Shown: positions 10,871 to 22,622 of the stretch, one piece after another
How the letters are laid out: each line of letters opens with the position of its first letter
Position numbering within the stretch: the stretch's first letter is position 1
NCBI RefSeq assembly: GCF_030272615.1
Contig: NC_081406.1
Location: 263,096,624 to 263,160,623 of the forward strand
Source of the DNA: Cryptomeria japonica
Lineage: Eukaryota > Streptophyta > Pinopsida > Cupressales > Cupressaceae
Direction: 5' to 3'
Length of the DNA: 64,000 nucleotides
Translations under genes and position numbers: made by a program
The notes under the pieces: generated by a model
The model's database searches: none
The model's input: only the letters and a program-made list of their open reading frames with translations
Told to the model about the DNA's origin: nothing

Positions 10871-12240
10871 CACAGAGGTATAACATGCATCTTGTTCAGA
10901 AGTGATTTCTGAACTTACTATTTTTAGTAAGTTGGTGGTAGCTGACTGGATTTTGAGGTTTTTTTGGGTTTTCTGAGCTCATTCACGAGGTTCTACGAGC
11001 ATGTTTTTCGGAGTTGTTTTCATGACTTACTATTTTTTGTAAGTGTCATCTTAGGCAGTACTATTTTTGGCAGTCTTGGGCAGAGCTCCAATCCAGTTCA
11101 GATTAGTGATTTCCTGCACTTTAGTTCACAGTTTGATTTGGCAGTGATCAGTAGTTGATTTATAATTGATTAATTAAATATTATTAATTTATCCTAAAGT
11201 TTGATATTTAATTATTTTTACTGATCAATTTTGGAGGAATGACTTAGGAAGGAAAAAATTATATCATTTATCCTAAGTCACATTTTATTTCCTAAGTCAA
11301 GAGGGTGCCCAAAATGAAGTCATTTCACACTTTATAATGTTTTCTCATGTTCGAACTTGTGTACCTTGGTAAAGTTCGACTAGGAGGCCTGAAATGGGAC
11401 GCCATGTCTTGAGGGGGTCATGTAATGAGATGCAAATGAAATTAAACCGAATTTGGTGCCATGTTCATTTGAATTTGAGATTCAAAAATCTATAAATACA
11501 AGGTTGTACGCCTCATTTTGATCATCTTGGTGAATTTATATCTTTATGCTGCCCAAATGGTGATTGAATCCGAGCTTCAAAGTTGTGGCTTCCTAGCTTG
11601 CACAATTTCGTACTTGAAATACAGTACCTAGCTGATTCAGTGTGTTGTTGGAGTCATTTGAGAGTGTGTTTTCAGTTTTCAGTGTGTGTTCAGTGTTTTC
11701 TGTGTTGCTGGTTTGGTGTGGCTGAAGCGAAGTTTTGTTCATATCTCCCTACCTGTGCGACAGATCATTCTGGGTAACGGCTCATCGGAAGCATATTGGT
11801 TGGGTGATTATTCTTCTATTTTGGTGTGGCTTTTGGAGTGAGTTTGAATTTTTAGCAGCAAGTCAAACTTCTAGTGCTGGCTGCACCTATTTGGAGGTGC
11901 CTCAGGTTGCGTTCTTGCTCTTTGTTGGCATTTTTGGTGCTGGTTTATGCTCTTATATTGGTCACCTTGGTCATATCTTCCATTTGCCTGTGTTCGTGTG
12001 TGATTTGGAGCTGTTTTGAGGAAGTTGTGTCTCTCTCAGTGTTGCTGGTCCATTTCTGGAGTTGCTGGTATTTTACATCAGATTTGGTTATTTGTGTTTT
12101 AGCTTGTATTTCTCTGAGTTCCATTGTTATGTTTCCTAGTACTTCATTGTAATCATCATTGTAATCGGGTAAGGGGGCCCTTGGGCAGAAACAGAATTTA
12201 TTTGATGTTTGAAGAGGTCAATTTAATTTAATACTGCACC
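10871..12240 (+). repeat. Diverged family A LTR, right part
   Basis: Continues the LTR of 4624-4811. It has both U3 hairpins (10913-10932 ACTTACTATTTTTAGTAAGT and a copy at 11025-11044), the paired CTAAGTCA words, the TTCGAACTTG and GGCGCC-like blocks of the family, a TATA box near 11489 (CTATAAATAC) and the downstream block with TACCTAGCTGA. Similarity to the other copies fades after about 11800, and no clear GGGATATTACA end or matching CGAAT duplication was found, so the right border is a guess. Confidence 0.65.
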
Positions 12241-13205
12241 CTTCAGTCAATGCGTGGTAAAAGAAGCCTTATCAGGAGGTAGTTGAATCTGTTTTGGTGC
12301 TAGCCACAGCCTTAGAAGACTTGATAATTCCTATTGCTGCCTTGGTGAAGTTGTGGGCTCTCCAAATTCAATACCAGCAGTCTAGAATTCAGTAAGGTAA
12401 TTGAAGCTAAGTCTCAAGTAAAGGCAGAGTTTGGACCTTTCAGATAAATCGATTGAGACAAGTAATCAACATACAAGACAAGGAGTCAGCAGATAAGACA
12501 AACACATGGGCCACTTATTCTTTGGTGCTATAGAATTGGAGTTGATTCGATGGAGCTAAGACAATTTTTTTGGAAAAAAGACAAGCAGTGACCATATTTG
12601 TCTTTGCTAAATACGTTGACTCTTACCAAAGGGTTGATTGACACTCTTCTCTACCAGCAGCAAGTCTTTCAAGGCTGAACATGGTTAATTAAACTGATTG
12701 ATGCTGGTCAATTGATTTGACCCTTTGCTGGATGCCTTCCTTCCTCCTGATAGTTATTGGTTTTGAGTGTAGTTGCAAGCTGGAGTGTAAGTTTATCAAA
12801 TCATTGTGGTCGTGGGAGTTCTCTGGGACATTTGAGAAGGGCCTTAAAATGGTCTGTAGCAGCAGGTGTTGCAATTTTCAGTATGTACCTGTGCAACCTT
12901 CGTGGTGTGCAGGCTTGACATAGCTACAAGTGACTTATGAGAAGAATTACAAGTGCAGATATATCAACAAGAGTTGTTTGGAGTCTAATGAATGTTGTGA
13001 AGGGCTATTCCTTAAGCCAATCTGTACAAACTCTTATGTCATTAGTGTACAATGTATTCATACGAGTCAGAAAATTCTTTTGCAAACTTAATTGAATATC
13101 CATAAATTCCTATGCATTAAACATTAAGACAACTATACACATTGCATAGTGGCAACTGAAACCAATAAACCTCAATCATGCAAACTGTTTGACATCATTC
13201 CAGTA
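12241..13205. other. Unassigned noncoding DNA
   Basis: No domain, exon or repeat recognised on either strand. It could be the tail of the preceding LTR or an upstream RSH intron. Confidence 0.4.
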
Positions 13206-14124
13206 AACTGAATCAAGGAGAAAGGTGCAAAAGTTTGCCCTTTCTCCGAGTTATCATCTAGAGGAAATTATTAGCCTATTTTATTCCTATGGGCTAATTA
13301 GATTGATGCAAGGGAATAAATTAATTAATTAAATGTTAAATAGTCCTAAGTCCTTGGGATTATTTATACTTAATTAATTAGTAGTTGGTCATACTTTATT
13401 TTATAAAGTGACTTTATGATAATGTCAATGACAAATTATAAAGTAAAGTCACTTTTGGAGGGAAAAGAAAAAAAAGAGAAAGAAATAAAATAGAGTATCA
13501 CTTTTGAAAAGGAAAAGCATTATAAAAGGAGGAAAAAGTGAAATGAGGATTCATTCTTGAGTGTTATTTTCAAACAAACTTTTCCTTGAGAGCTTGAGAG
13601 CTTTAGCTTGCAGGTTTAGTAAACCCTAGGACAGAAACCCTAGAGGTTTTGGCTATTTGGACGGAAACCTAGATCAGCCCACTTGGTGAATTCATATCAA
13701 GATTCACAGTTGCACATCATTGATCAGTTTTCATCGAGATTTGATGATCTATCTCACAGATTTTTAGAGGGTTTGTTATTTTATGTATGGAGGCATTCCG
13801 GGTATGTGTTACTTGATGGCATTAGCGATTTTCTGATTTGTAACAGCAGCATGTGTTTGTAAACAGCAATACTTTTATATATCAAAAGAATACCATTGGC
13901 TTATTTAGATTCTTTGTATTTCATTGATTGATTTCCTTGAAAATCTATATTGTTCATCTTGCATATTCAATCTGCATGTTTGCATGTCGTAACATTACAT
14001 TATGATGAAACAATACATGAGTAAAAACGAAAACCCAAATCAGATTTGAAGCATTATCCAAGTCCGGGATATTTCATGCCATTAAATTGAATCAAGGAGA
14101 AAGGTGCAAAAATTTGGATCAAAT
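13206..14124 (+). repeat. LTR-like insert flanked by about 38-bp direct repeats
   Basis: The word TGAATCAAGGAGAAAGGTGC, followed by AAAA and TTTG-like bases, occurs at about 13210-13243 and again at about 14088-14124 with few differences. Between them lies a sequence with U3-like AT-rich DNA, a TATA box near 13521 (TTATAAAAGGAGG) and an end CCGGGATATTTCA (14075) that resembles family LTR ends. The direct repeats are far longer than a 5-bp LTR duplication, so either an older tandem repeat was split or the insert moved by another route. Confidence 0.45.
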
Positions 14125-15684
14125 CAGAGGTAGCATCTTACATTATAGTCAGAAATATCGAATGAAATTGCTATAGCTTATATTCATGGTTAATTGTTTA
14201 TTTGTATAAAACTGGATGGTTCTTTGCCACTTTAGAATAGATTTGTAACTTTAGAAGGTTATGTTGCCAAGCCATTAGTAATTTGTTTCAATCTTGCATT
14301 TTCATTCATTGGAGAGTTGTGCAGCTTCCTGCCAATTAGTTAGTGTCTCAATCACTATATACTTTCACCTTGCTCACATTGGGATCTTGGTGATTTGAAA
14401 GTATACAATTTATTCATAAATTTGTAGAAATAGAAAACTCAGTTTGGGGACATAATAGGACACCTTGAAGTCACCCTGGTTGACTGGGGGATGCTAGCAA
14501 ACCCCAAAAAGAGGATACATCCTCAAAATTGCCAGAAAGAAGGGACAGGAAGGGACATTGCCTTGGAGCTCCCAAGTCCAATGGATGTCTAGGACATCAC
14601 GTAGACTCTCAGAAGACTTTGGTGAATGAAAATTCATGGCCAGCAGCCAGTATCTAATCACCAGCAAACAAAACTGGCAAAAGTTAATTTAAATAGCTGG
14701 CCAAAGGTTGCAAGCCATTGCATCAAGATTTGATTGTTTGGTCTAACTCAATTCAAGAAAGACAGGCTGAGAATTTTCTGATGATACAATGAAATGATTC
14801 TCCTTGAAAGTGTAGGTCCTTTAGCAGGTTAGTTTGCAGATGGATTCTACTTGGGTGGCAGTTCAATCTACCCCAACTTGACTAGTTGCAATGCATAGAA
14901 AGTAGCATGGGCTATCCTAGAAAAACCAACAAAGTGATGGGAAAGGCCTTGTCATGGACCACTTTAAGGAAACTCTCATGGTGCAGGGTTCTATGGTCTG
15001 CTAAAAAGACGTGGTGGAGAGCAGTTTTTTTGTTACAGTTTGTGGTGATTATGAATACGAACAATGCATATGGTGTTTTTGATCTCCTGCAGGCACTGGT
15101 CACCGTCAACATTTTGAAGAAAATTCACTAGATATTAAATGGTTGGCTTTTCTTTTAAAGTTTTTCAGTTGTTCTAAGTGGAACCAATTTGGGCTACTTT
15201 AAATATATCCTACCACATCTTTGCTAGAATCTGTGGTGACATTCAAATTAATTATTATATATATTCTGTAGTTGGTGTGCTATTACTAATCTATGATCAA
15301 TGTAAAAGCTGGCTTATCCAGTAGCTTTTTCTGCTGCTTTGCATTTCTCTAAATGCATGAGCCGGATTTGATGTATTTTACTCTATCTTTTTAACAGAAT
15401 GCCTTTGACCTTAAAAGAAAAATCTTGACAAAGAGAACTATGTCATATGCAACATAATCTTTCTTCTGTTCAATTTAAGTTATGCCTGGTTTCCAAAGGA
15501 GTAAGGATAATAGGAAATTTAAACCTAAATCTTTGGATTAATTTCTCTGTGTAAACATTGACACATATGTTCTGATTGTTTAGTGTTAAGTATTATGCCA
15601 ACAACCCAGAGGTTTATTGTATATATTTTATTTCTTAAATTTGATTTTTTATTAATGAACTTAATTTTCTTTTGTGATCTGCAG
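14125..15684. other. Noncoding DNA upstream of the first visible RSH exon
   Basis: Presumed RSH intron, because exon 15685-15878 starts at a splice acceptor and the usual upstream HD-domain exons are missing. An open frame at 14886-15131 shows no recognised domain. The acceptor is preceded by a T-rich tract and CTGCAG at 15679-15684. Confidence 0.5.
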
Positions 15685-15878
15685 GAACTTATACAAGCAG
15701 TTCCACCTTTTGAATTATTACTTGATCGAGGAAAGCGGAGTCACATCCTAAGTAACTTTGCAAAGAATTCTAATGCTGAAAGCCAGAAGCCTAAAATTGT
15801 CCGTGATGCTGAAATTGCCATTGCATCTCTTACTGCTTGTGAGGAGGCCATTGAGAAAGAACTGGTTTTATCAACATC
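15685..15878 (+). CDS. RSH1: RelA/SpoT homolog (RSH1-like), internal exon 1 of 4 seen
   Basis: Plant RSH proteins are plastid enzymes that make or break the alarmone ppGpp; RSH1-type proteins carry an HD hydrolase domain followed by a RelA/SpoT synthetase domain and a C-terminal regulatory region. This 194-bp exon encodes 64 codons plus two bases: ELIQAVPPFELLLDRGKRSH, then a linker and IVRDAEIAIASLTACEEAIE, the helical region just before the synthetase fold. The acceptor is CTGCAG and the donor is ATC/GTATGC. The frame is open throughout, without stops, unlike nearby transposon genes. Neither the start codon nor the HD domain is in the recognisable part of the window, so the gene extends upstream. 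The synthetase wording matches RSH1 better than RSH2/RSH3, as judged from memory of the families. Confidence 0.87.
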
Positions 15879-16086
15879 GTATGCTTAGAATCTGGACTAC
15901 ACTTTTTCTAGAGTATAATGATGAACTTATGCTTCTAGTTAAAATGACAAATATTCAGCTGGATATACAGAAATAGATTTCAGCAGTCTGTATTTTCTTT
16001 TCTCCTTTTCTGGGCATAAATTTGAAAGAAAACATCGTGCGGGGGAAACAAATTGAATAGTTTATTGGCCTCTTCTTTTGTTGTAG

Positions 16087-16153
16087 GTACATTCCAGGAA
16101 TGGAGGTAACACTCTCCGGACGTTTGAAGAGCCTCTATAGCACATATTGCAAG
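16087..16153 (+). CDS. RSH1: RSH1-like exon 2 of 4 seen
   Basis: 67 bp with acceptor TTGTAG and donor AAG/GTGTAT. With the split Ser codon from the previous exon it encodes YIPGMEVTLSGRLKSLYSTY followed by CK, the first strand and Arg-rich loop of the RelA/SpoT synthetase domain (the R-x-K-x-x-x-S pattern). The preceding intron is only 208 bp; the following one is 8376 bp. Confidence 0.9.
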
Positions 16154-18376
16154 GTGTATCCTTTTGAATGTTTTATTCATTGCAAGTTTTAGTGAGTACT
16201 TTGAACTTAAGTTGAACTTTATAAGATCTTATTTTAGAGTCTATAATATTCAATAGCCACACATGGATAAGTCATGCAAGAGAGGCCCCAGAAAGCATGC
16301 ACCATAACTTTTACTATTAGTGTCCTAAATGTTTCATTTTTTAAGTGTCAAGTTAGCCTCTATCATCAGAAGTGCAGACGGAACTTATAAACAAAGTCTG
16401 TTGAGAGATATTTTTACATACTGTTAACTGTTATCAAGTTGAATCAATGAATTGAGCATGTTTCTAGAAAATCATAAGCATTTCAAACTTCATATTTTCT
16501 CGGTTCCTTAATAACCATCATGTGAATTCAGATGACAAATTGGATTTTATCAATGATTTTAATAAGAGATTGTGTTCTGGGATCCATGGGCATTAAATGT
16601 ATAAATGTGATGTTGCTATGTTAGCAAGATGATTCTAGATATTTTATAACACTGGAGTTTGACCACCTATTGCTTTTAACATTCTTCAGTTTTTTATTTG
16701 TTTTTCATTTCACCCATATTATTTTTAACAAAAATTGACCAATTTCCAAAATGAATTATAATAAATTACTCACACAATTTAAAACTCATTTTTAATGATG
16801 GAGGACATGACTGAACTCTCATGTCCCGCTGTAAATAATTTAAATCAATAGCAATAAATTTGAAATGAATTATTTTCTTCCTTGGCACACCTCTAGGTAC
16901 TGGAGTCATTTATGTTATTGTTTCTTTCATCTTATTTTCTATTTATTTAGATATCTGTGTAGTCCTTGTCATGCATCTGTCTTAATATTTTTGGTTCTAT
17001 AGTATTCTTCCTCTTGTCTATTTTCATCTTTCTACCATTTCCCTCTGTCATTTTCTCCTCTATGCCATTCTGCACATCTCCTAAAAACTGTTCATCTTGT
17101 TGTCATTTTGTGCTTTGTCTTTGTCCAAATTTGATTGGATATTTTGTCTATACTTTTAATTTTTCCATTGTTTCACAGTGCACATCTTGCTCCTTGTCCC
17201 ATAATTCTCTCATTGATTTGCATCACTCCTTTCTTCACTTTCTTGATGTTTCAAATTTCAGTTTTAAACTTCTCTTTAGCTGCCATGCCTGATACTTTTC
17301 TGATATACATTCTCCATCATCTTATTGCTTGTTTTTGTAGTGCACCTACTAGGTACATTGTACACTTACGAATATATTTGTATTTTGAAATAAAAAAATA
17401 AAAAACATAATTTATAATATATAATATGATAGTTTGAGAATGAACGAATTGGTGATATAGGTTATTCATATGCATATCAAGGGCTATGTTTTGTAGGATG
17501 GGTCTCTTCAAGGTGTAAGGTGACATCTTGGTAGGAACTATTAATAACTAATGAGGCATAATCAGGTGCATTACATGCTTTCCAGTTTTGGAAAGGCTTT
17601 ACACTCAAAGCACTACGAGAATACATAAACAAATCTGACTTTGATAAATGTATAGAGTAGTAATCCATAGAATTAGGCTCAATCCATGCAAGGCATATTT
17701 TGCTAGACATTTAGTATCCCACAAATTAATACTTCGATTGCATATACTTGAGTATTGCAGACATGAACTCCAAGAATCCCTTTGAGAACTTGGATTCAAA
17801 ATCCATGTAGATTTCCAAGAATCAAGAGTAAGTTTTAGGACATTTTATTTAGAGGCAAATTATTTTGTAATAAGGGTGCTAGTAGTGTTCAAGTTGTAGT
17901 TTCTTTTGATCTTGTTGATTGATATATTCGAAAAGTTAGTGAAATTGGTTGGCTATTGATATTGGATTGGTTCATGGTTGGAATATCTTTGACATTTGTT
18001 TGTACTACTTTATCATCATTGAAATTCATTACATAAATTAATGTTTGTTTATCACAATGTTCCATGGGGGACATATCCGTCCCCTCCAAACCAGGCATTT
18101 TTTAAAATGAGGACATTCCAAAGAGCAGAGACTTGGGGGAAATGCCCCCCTATTGTTTCAGTAAGAATCGTTTCTGGGAAAGAATTGGCAAACCAAAAGT
18201 TTGGATTTAAAAAAAAACATTAACAATTGTAGAAAAAGAGACAAAAATGACTTTTTTTTAAATTGTAGGCATTTCCGTAGCATAGAGATATAGGGAAAAA
18301 ATAAAAAAGTGTTTAACCCACAAATTGTAGAAAATAGGTTTTTGTCATTTATATTCATATTTCTGATTACATTGCA
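16154..18376. other. RSH intron, unassigned part
   Basis: Long T-rich stretches (16900-17400) and no recognised exon or transposon gene. Open frames at 16966-17401 arise from pyrimidine-rich DNA. Near 18180-18376 the sequence, read on the minus strand, may continue the copia-like LTR whose start is at 20563, because the solo LTR at 18377 has split it. Confidence 0.45.
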
Positions 18377-20112
18377 TGTAATATCCCCTGCAGTTATTAG
18401 ACTGAACATACAAGGAATATTCACAAATTGTTGGCTGTCAACCTGCTGTTCTAACTCACAGTCTTTATAACCTGCGTGTTATGCGGTTTTTCTAGGCTGC
18501 AGGTTAACTTGTGTGTTATGCTGTTCATGGCTCAAGGAATATTGTCAAACAATTCATTTGCAAACTTCTAGCTTACTGGTTGTTTAACAGTCTGATATGT
18601 TCTTATTAAACTGATTATAGATAGCTTCCAATGCTTGAGAATCAACACTTCAATGCATAAATTATCATCAAGATGCTTAAATGACTCTTTGGGACCTTAA
18701 TCAATGCATAGAGATGAATTTTCAGTGTCAAATATGCACCTACAGCCAAGTGGCACTTTGACAAACATTTGGCACGTAAACTGACATCATTAAAGACATA
18801 TCAACAAGTATTGATCTGCAACTTATTCTCTTTTATTCATAAAATAATTGGTTCCATTCAATGACTAAACAAGGGCCAATTACTTAGCAACTCAACAATG
18901 ACTTCTCAGATAATCTGAAGACACATGACAGCATTGATGTATGCATACAACTGATAATTACAAGGGAGAATTGATGCCAAAAGAACCTGATGAAATCGCC
19001 TAGCTTGGCAATTAAAGAAGCAAGCGATATCACAAATTTTGGAGCCTTCAATGAACAAAATCGACCCTCTCTCCAAATCGCCCCTGCCACTGTCATAAGA
19101 TTTGATATTAATTAAATTTCTGCTCCAAACTCTCCTCTTTACTTCTGAAAGGAATCTCTGACCACCAACAAGCAGATTGCTATTCCCAAATACCAAGTTC
19201 GATGCCTATCCAAAGAGCAATCAGCAAAATCAAACCAATGGAGGTTGCAGTCTGATTTGTTTTCAGATCTGCAATACTCCTGCAACAACACTATTCCTCT
19301 CCAAATGTTCTCTATGACGTATCGCCTTATGCTCTCAAAGCTAGCACTGACCTCTAGTGAAGGACTTAGAGCTTCAGCTAAGGGGTAATGGCAAAATTGT
19401 GGGTTTGAAGGATGGAGCCCAATTTGTTTCAGACCTGCTCTACGGGCAGCAATCTCCCAAATTCCACCTTCAATTGGTCTTCTACTGAAATCACCTTTCT
19501 TTCCCAATGAGAATCGATGCACCAATATGCCGAATATGAAAGGACTGAAAATACCTCAAAGATGTCTACCATGAAATTCACATGAACTCAATAAGCACAA
19601 TGTGAAGGACTAAGATTATCCCTCACTCTCAGCAGCAACCCCTCGGAGGATCTCTCACCACCTCAGTTATGCAAATCATAGGGAGTTTTTGTTCCCAAAT
19701 GATTAGTCTGCAAAAACCCTTGGCTACACAAGTCTACACAAGAGAAAATATCCAATTACCAATGCCCAACAATGAGGCTGCCTCCTCTATTTATTCTTTT
19801 CCCTCAAGAGGTTGACTTCTTTCTAGAAGATTCTTTTCTAACAAACTCATATTCTCTTATTACACTTTATTATTTTATTACACATTAATTAATTTAATTG
19901 CACTTTAAAATATTATTACATTATGATTAAAGTGCACACGTCACAACATACGTGTAATCTCCTTATCTCACTGTAAAATCTTGTAGACATAAAATATGAA
20001 GCCACAAATATCTGCCAAGTCGACCCCCTAATTAATCCCCTTGGCCTATGAGGGTCAAATGATAGTTCAAACACTTCTGCGGACCGATCCTCATGAAAAT
20101 GGGGACATTACG
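18377..20112 (-). mobile_element. Solo LTR in the RSH intron
   Basis: On the minus strand the ends are CGTAATGTCCCC (20112) and GGGGATATTACA (18377), the same terminal words as family A, but the interior is different. A perfect 5-bp target duplication TTGCA lies at 18372-18376 and 20113-20117. It is 1736 bp with no coding domain. The first base pair of the expected TG is CG, one transition away. A solo LTR results from recombination between the two LTRs of a full element. Confidence 0.88.
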
Positions 20113-20117
20113 TTGCA

Positions 20118-20563
20118 TTGCACAAAGCGTACTTCATAGTGCATAAATAATAACTACATAATGACAGATGACAAAAAGTCAATTACAATATAGTTTGTAT
20201 AATGTTAACCTATAAACTAAGTACAAAGTTCCAAAAGATCAAACATAGACAATGACTCTTGCAACTATCAGAAAAATGGGAATTATAGAAGTCAAACATG
20301 AAAATTCTTTACACAAAATAATGTTATTTCTCTATTTCACTCACTTATGCAATCATAGATTACATATGCCAATACATAGGAATTGTATCTCCTATATTTT
20401 AGGAGAACTCCCGTAACAAATCCCTTACATCATGGGATAACAAATAACCAAATGATAACAAACACATGTAAATATACAAGCTCTTAAACAAACTAACAAA
20501 TACTTTTCTATGTATCTTATAATTCTAACAAACATGTGAACACTAACAATAGTTTTCCCAACA
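20118..20563 (-). repeat. Copia-like LTR remnant, split by the solo LTR
   Basis: Read on the minus strand, a purine tract (AAGGGGGGG, complement of 20564-20572) is followed by TGTTGGGAAAA, the common start of many plant copia LTRs. The LTR then runs down to 20113, where the solo LTR interrupts it, and probably goes on below 18372. I could not place its other end. Confidence 0.55.
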
Positions 20564-21236
20564 TCCCCCCCTTAGTATGAACATGGTAAGAAATCACACC
20601 CTTCATTGCAGTAAGCCCAACTCTTGTGGATCATGATCTTGATTTAAAATGAAAGGTACCTCCCATCAACCTTGTATGGTTTTCACACAGGCTTATCACA
20701 AACCTGGACATGAACATGAACCCACCAACTGTCCACCTCGTGTGGTTTTTTGGATCCTCCCACAAACACTTTCAAGATCCATGAACTGCATTACACTAGT
20801 GCTTTTGTTCATTACAATATGTTATACTAGGAGGTTACATAAGAAAATAACCCACACATAGCGATTGTTGATTATTGTGCCACTCGATCTCCAATAACAG
20901 AGGAAATTTTTAGTGCAGCTAGAGATGGAATATTGATGTTATATTCCCCCCCATTATGTGAAATTTTCAATTATTACAAACATGGAAACACACACATAGA
21001 AAATGAAATGCCACCAGAGCTGATAAGCATTCCCGTCATTGGTGATTGACGAGAGGATGCTGATTGCCCTCCTTCCTCCTTTGCCTCCTGCCTCCAATTT
21101 TGAAGTTCGATTTTGTTAATTTTGAGAAAATAACATATTCCCCCCACAAAATGGACGTCGTATACAAGCGATAATGCACCCAATTACAATTAAAACAATT
21201 TTTATTTTATTTTTAACACTTATATTTAGATAGACT

Positions 21237-21420
21237 ATTGTTTAGGTCCATCATAGATTTAGTCATAGCTGGAATTAAGGTTCTCTCCTTAAGAAATTAA
21301 TCAACCATAGGTGAAGGTTTTTGATCCATGTTGGTTGTCACAAAGCTGGGAGGTTGAATCTTTGTTTTTGATTTTTAATGACCCTTGCGGTACTTCTTCA
21401 ATAGTAATATCAGACAACTT
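21237..21420. repeat. Direct repeat copy 1
   Basis: Matches 22445-22622 closely: both contain TAGCTGGAATTAA, TTCTCTCCTTAAGAAATTA, GTTGTCACAAAGCTGGGAG and AATGACCCTTGC. Copies are in the same orientation, 1.2 kb apart. The minus strand reads as a short protein-like frame (ITIEEVLQGSLKTKIKDS in the second copy), so this is likely a duplicated coding remnant of an unknown element. Confidence 0.7.
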
Positions 21421-22444
21421 AATAGTAATAAATATTAGTTTTGACAACTTAATTATTTAATTTACCTTTGCCCTTTTTTGATGCCAATTAGCTAATGGAA
21501 AAACATGGGAAATAAGCTAATGGCCACAAATTCATTTACATGCCAGAAGGGGACATTACATAAATTTAGCCTTTGAGGCTCAAGTGTGGTCTTGCTAGGT
21601 GTCCTAATCTTGGATAATCTCAGATTTCTATGTGCTAGGAGATTGTGGTGATTACATTTATCCAAGTAGGCCTTATGCTAATATCATGTAGCATTTGGGT
21701 TTTCCATGTGGCAGTATTTTGGAATTTGTGGGTTTTTACATGTAAGAAGTTTACACCAAGGTTCATTTGGGAGAAAACTGTTAACATTTGGATGTCAAAA
21801 ATTCTCAATATTATGGTGTATAATAAAATCAAATTTAAAGGGAGGTTTGATGCAACAAGTTACAACAATCGAGAAAGTTGCTTTGATGATCTTTCATGTT
21901 TGAGGTCTTTATCAATTGGGGCTTTTATCCTTGTGGAGTTCACAAGTGAAGGAAAGGTGATAATAGAGGATTGTGGAGAACAAATGACATAAGAAAGGGG
22001 AGATGAAAGGTTTTGAAGATGAGTTGGAGAATGAATAGGTGGTGGGGTGGAAGGAATTTCAGAATTAGCTATTGAGGCAACATCCTTGGGTGTGGTGGTG
22101 AGTGGTTTAAAGGTGACCTAGATAAAGATAAAGAAGGATATGAAGTAGGAGAAGTGGGAAAAGAAAAAGTATGAATAGGTGACATGGCTAGAAGTTCTAG
22201 ATTTGCTCACAACCAAGGAGGAGGCTTCATACTCTTTCTTGTTACTGATTTGAAATTTTTGAATCTTAGGCACTAAATCTGCATCACAAGAGGTCTTGAG
22301 TTGTTTTTGTTTCTTTCTTATCACCTTCACTACCTCTAGCAGCTGTTGTGTTTGTGCTTGAGGCTGTTATGATATACAAACTGATATTTTAACCTTATCT
22401 TTTGAAGCTTTCTGAGTAACTTTTTCCTACAAATATCTTTTACT

Positions 22445-22622
22445 TCGGCCCATCATAGGTTTAGTTGTAGCTGGAATTAAAGTTCTCTCCTTAAGAAATT
22501 AGTCAACCATAGGTGAAGGTTGTTGGTCCATATTGGTTGTCACAAAGCTGGGAGATAGAATCTTTGATTTTGGTTTTTAATGACCCTTGCAGTACTTCTT
22601 CAATGGTAATATCAGACAATTA
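22445..22622. repeat. Direct repeat copy 2
   Basis: Partner of 21237-21420; see that entry. Its right flank continues on the minus strand as a protein-like frame up to about 22740, which the first copy lacks. Confidence 0.7.

Noticed and set aside
14066-14080. Right end of the diverged family A LTR at GGGATATTTCA (14075)
   Set aside because: The flank TGCCA does not match the CGAAT at its left end, and the implied LTR would be far too long.
14886-15131. Possible upstream RSH exon or small gene
   Set aside because: No similarity to the HD domain, no matching splice sites, and no recognised motif.
16966-17401. Cys/Phe/Ser-rich open frames
   Set aside because: Pyrimidine-rich intron DNA gives such frames by chance; no domain.
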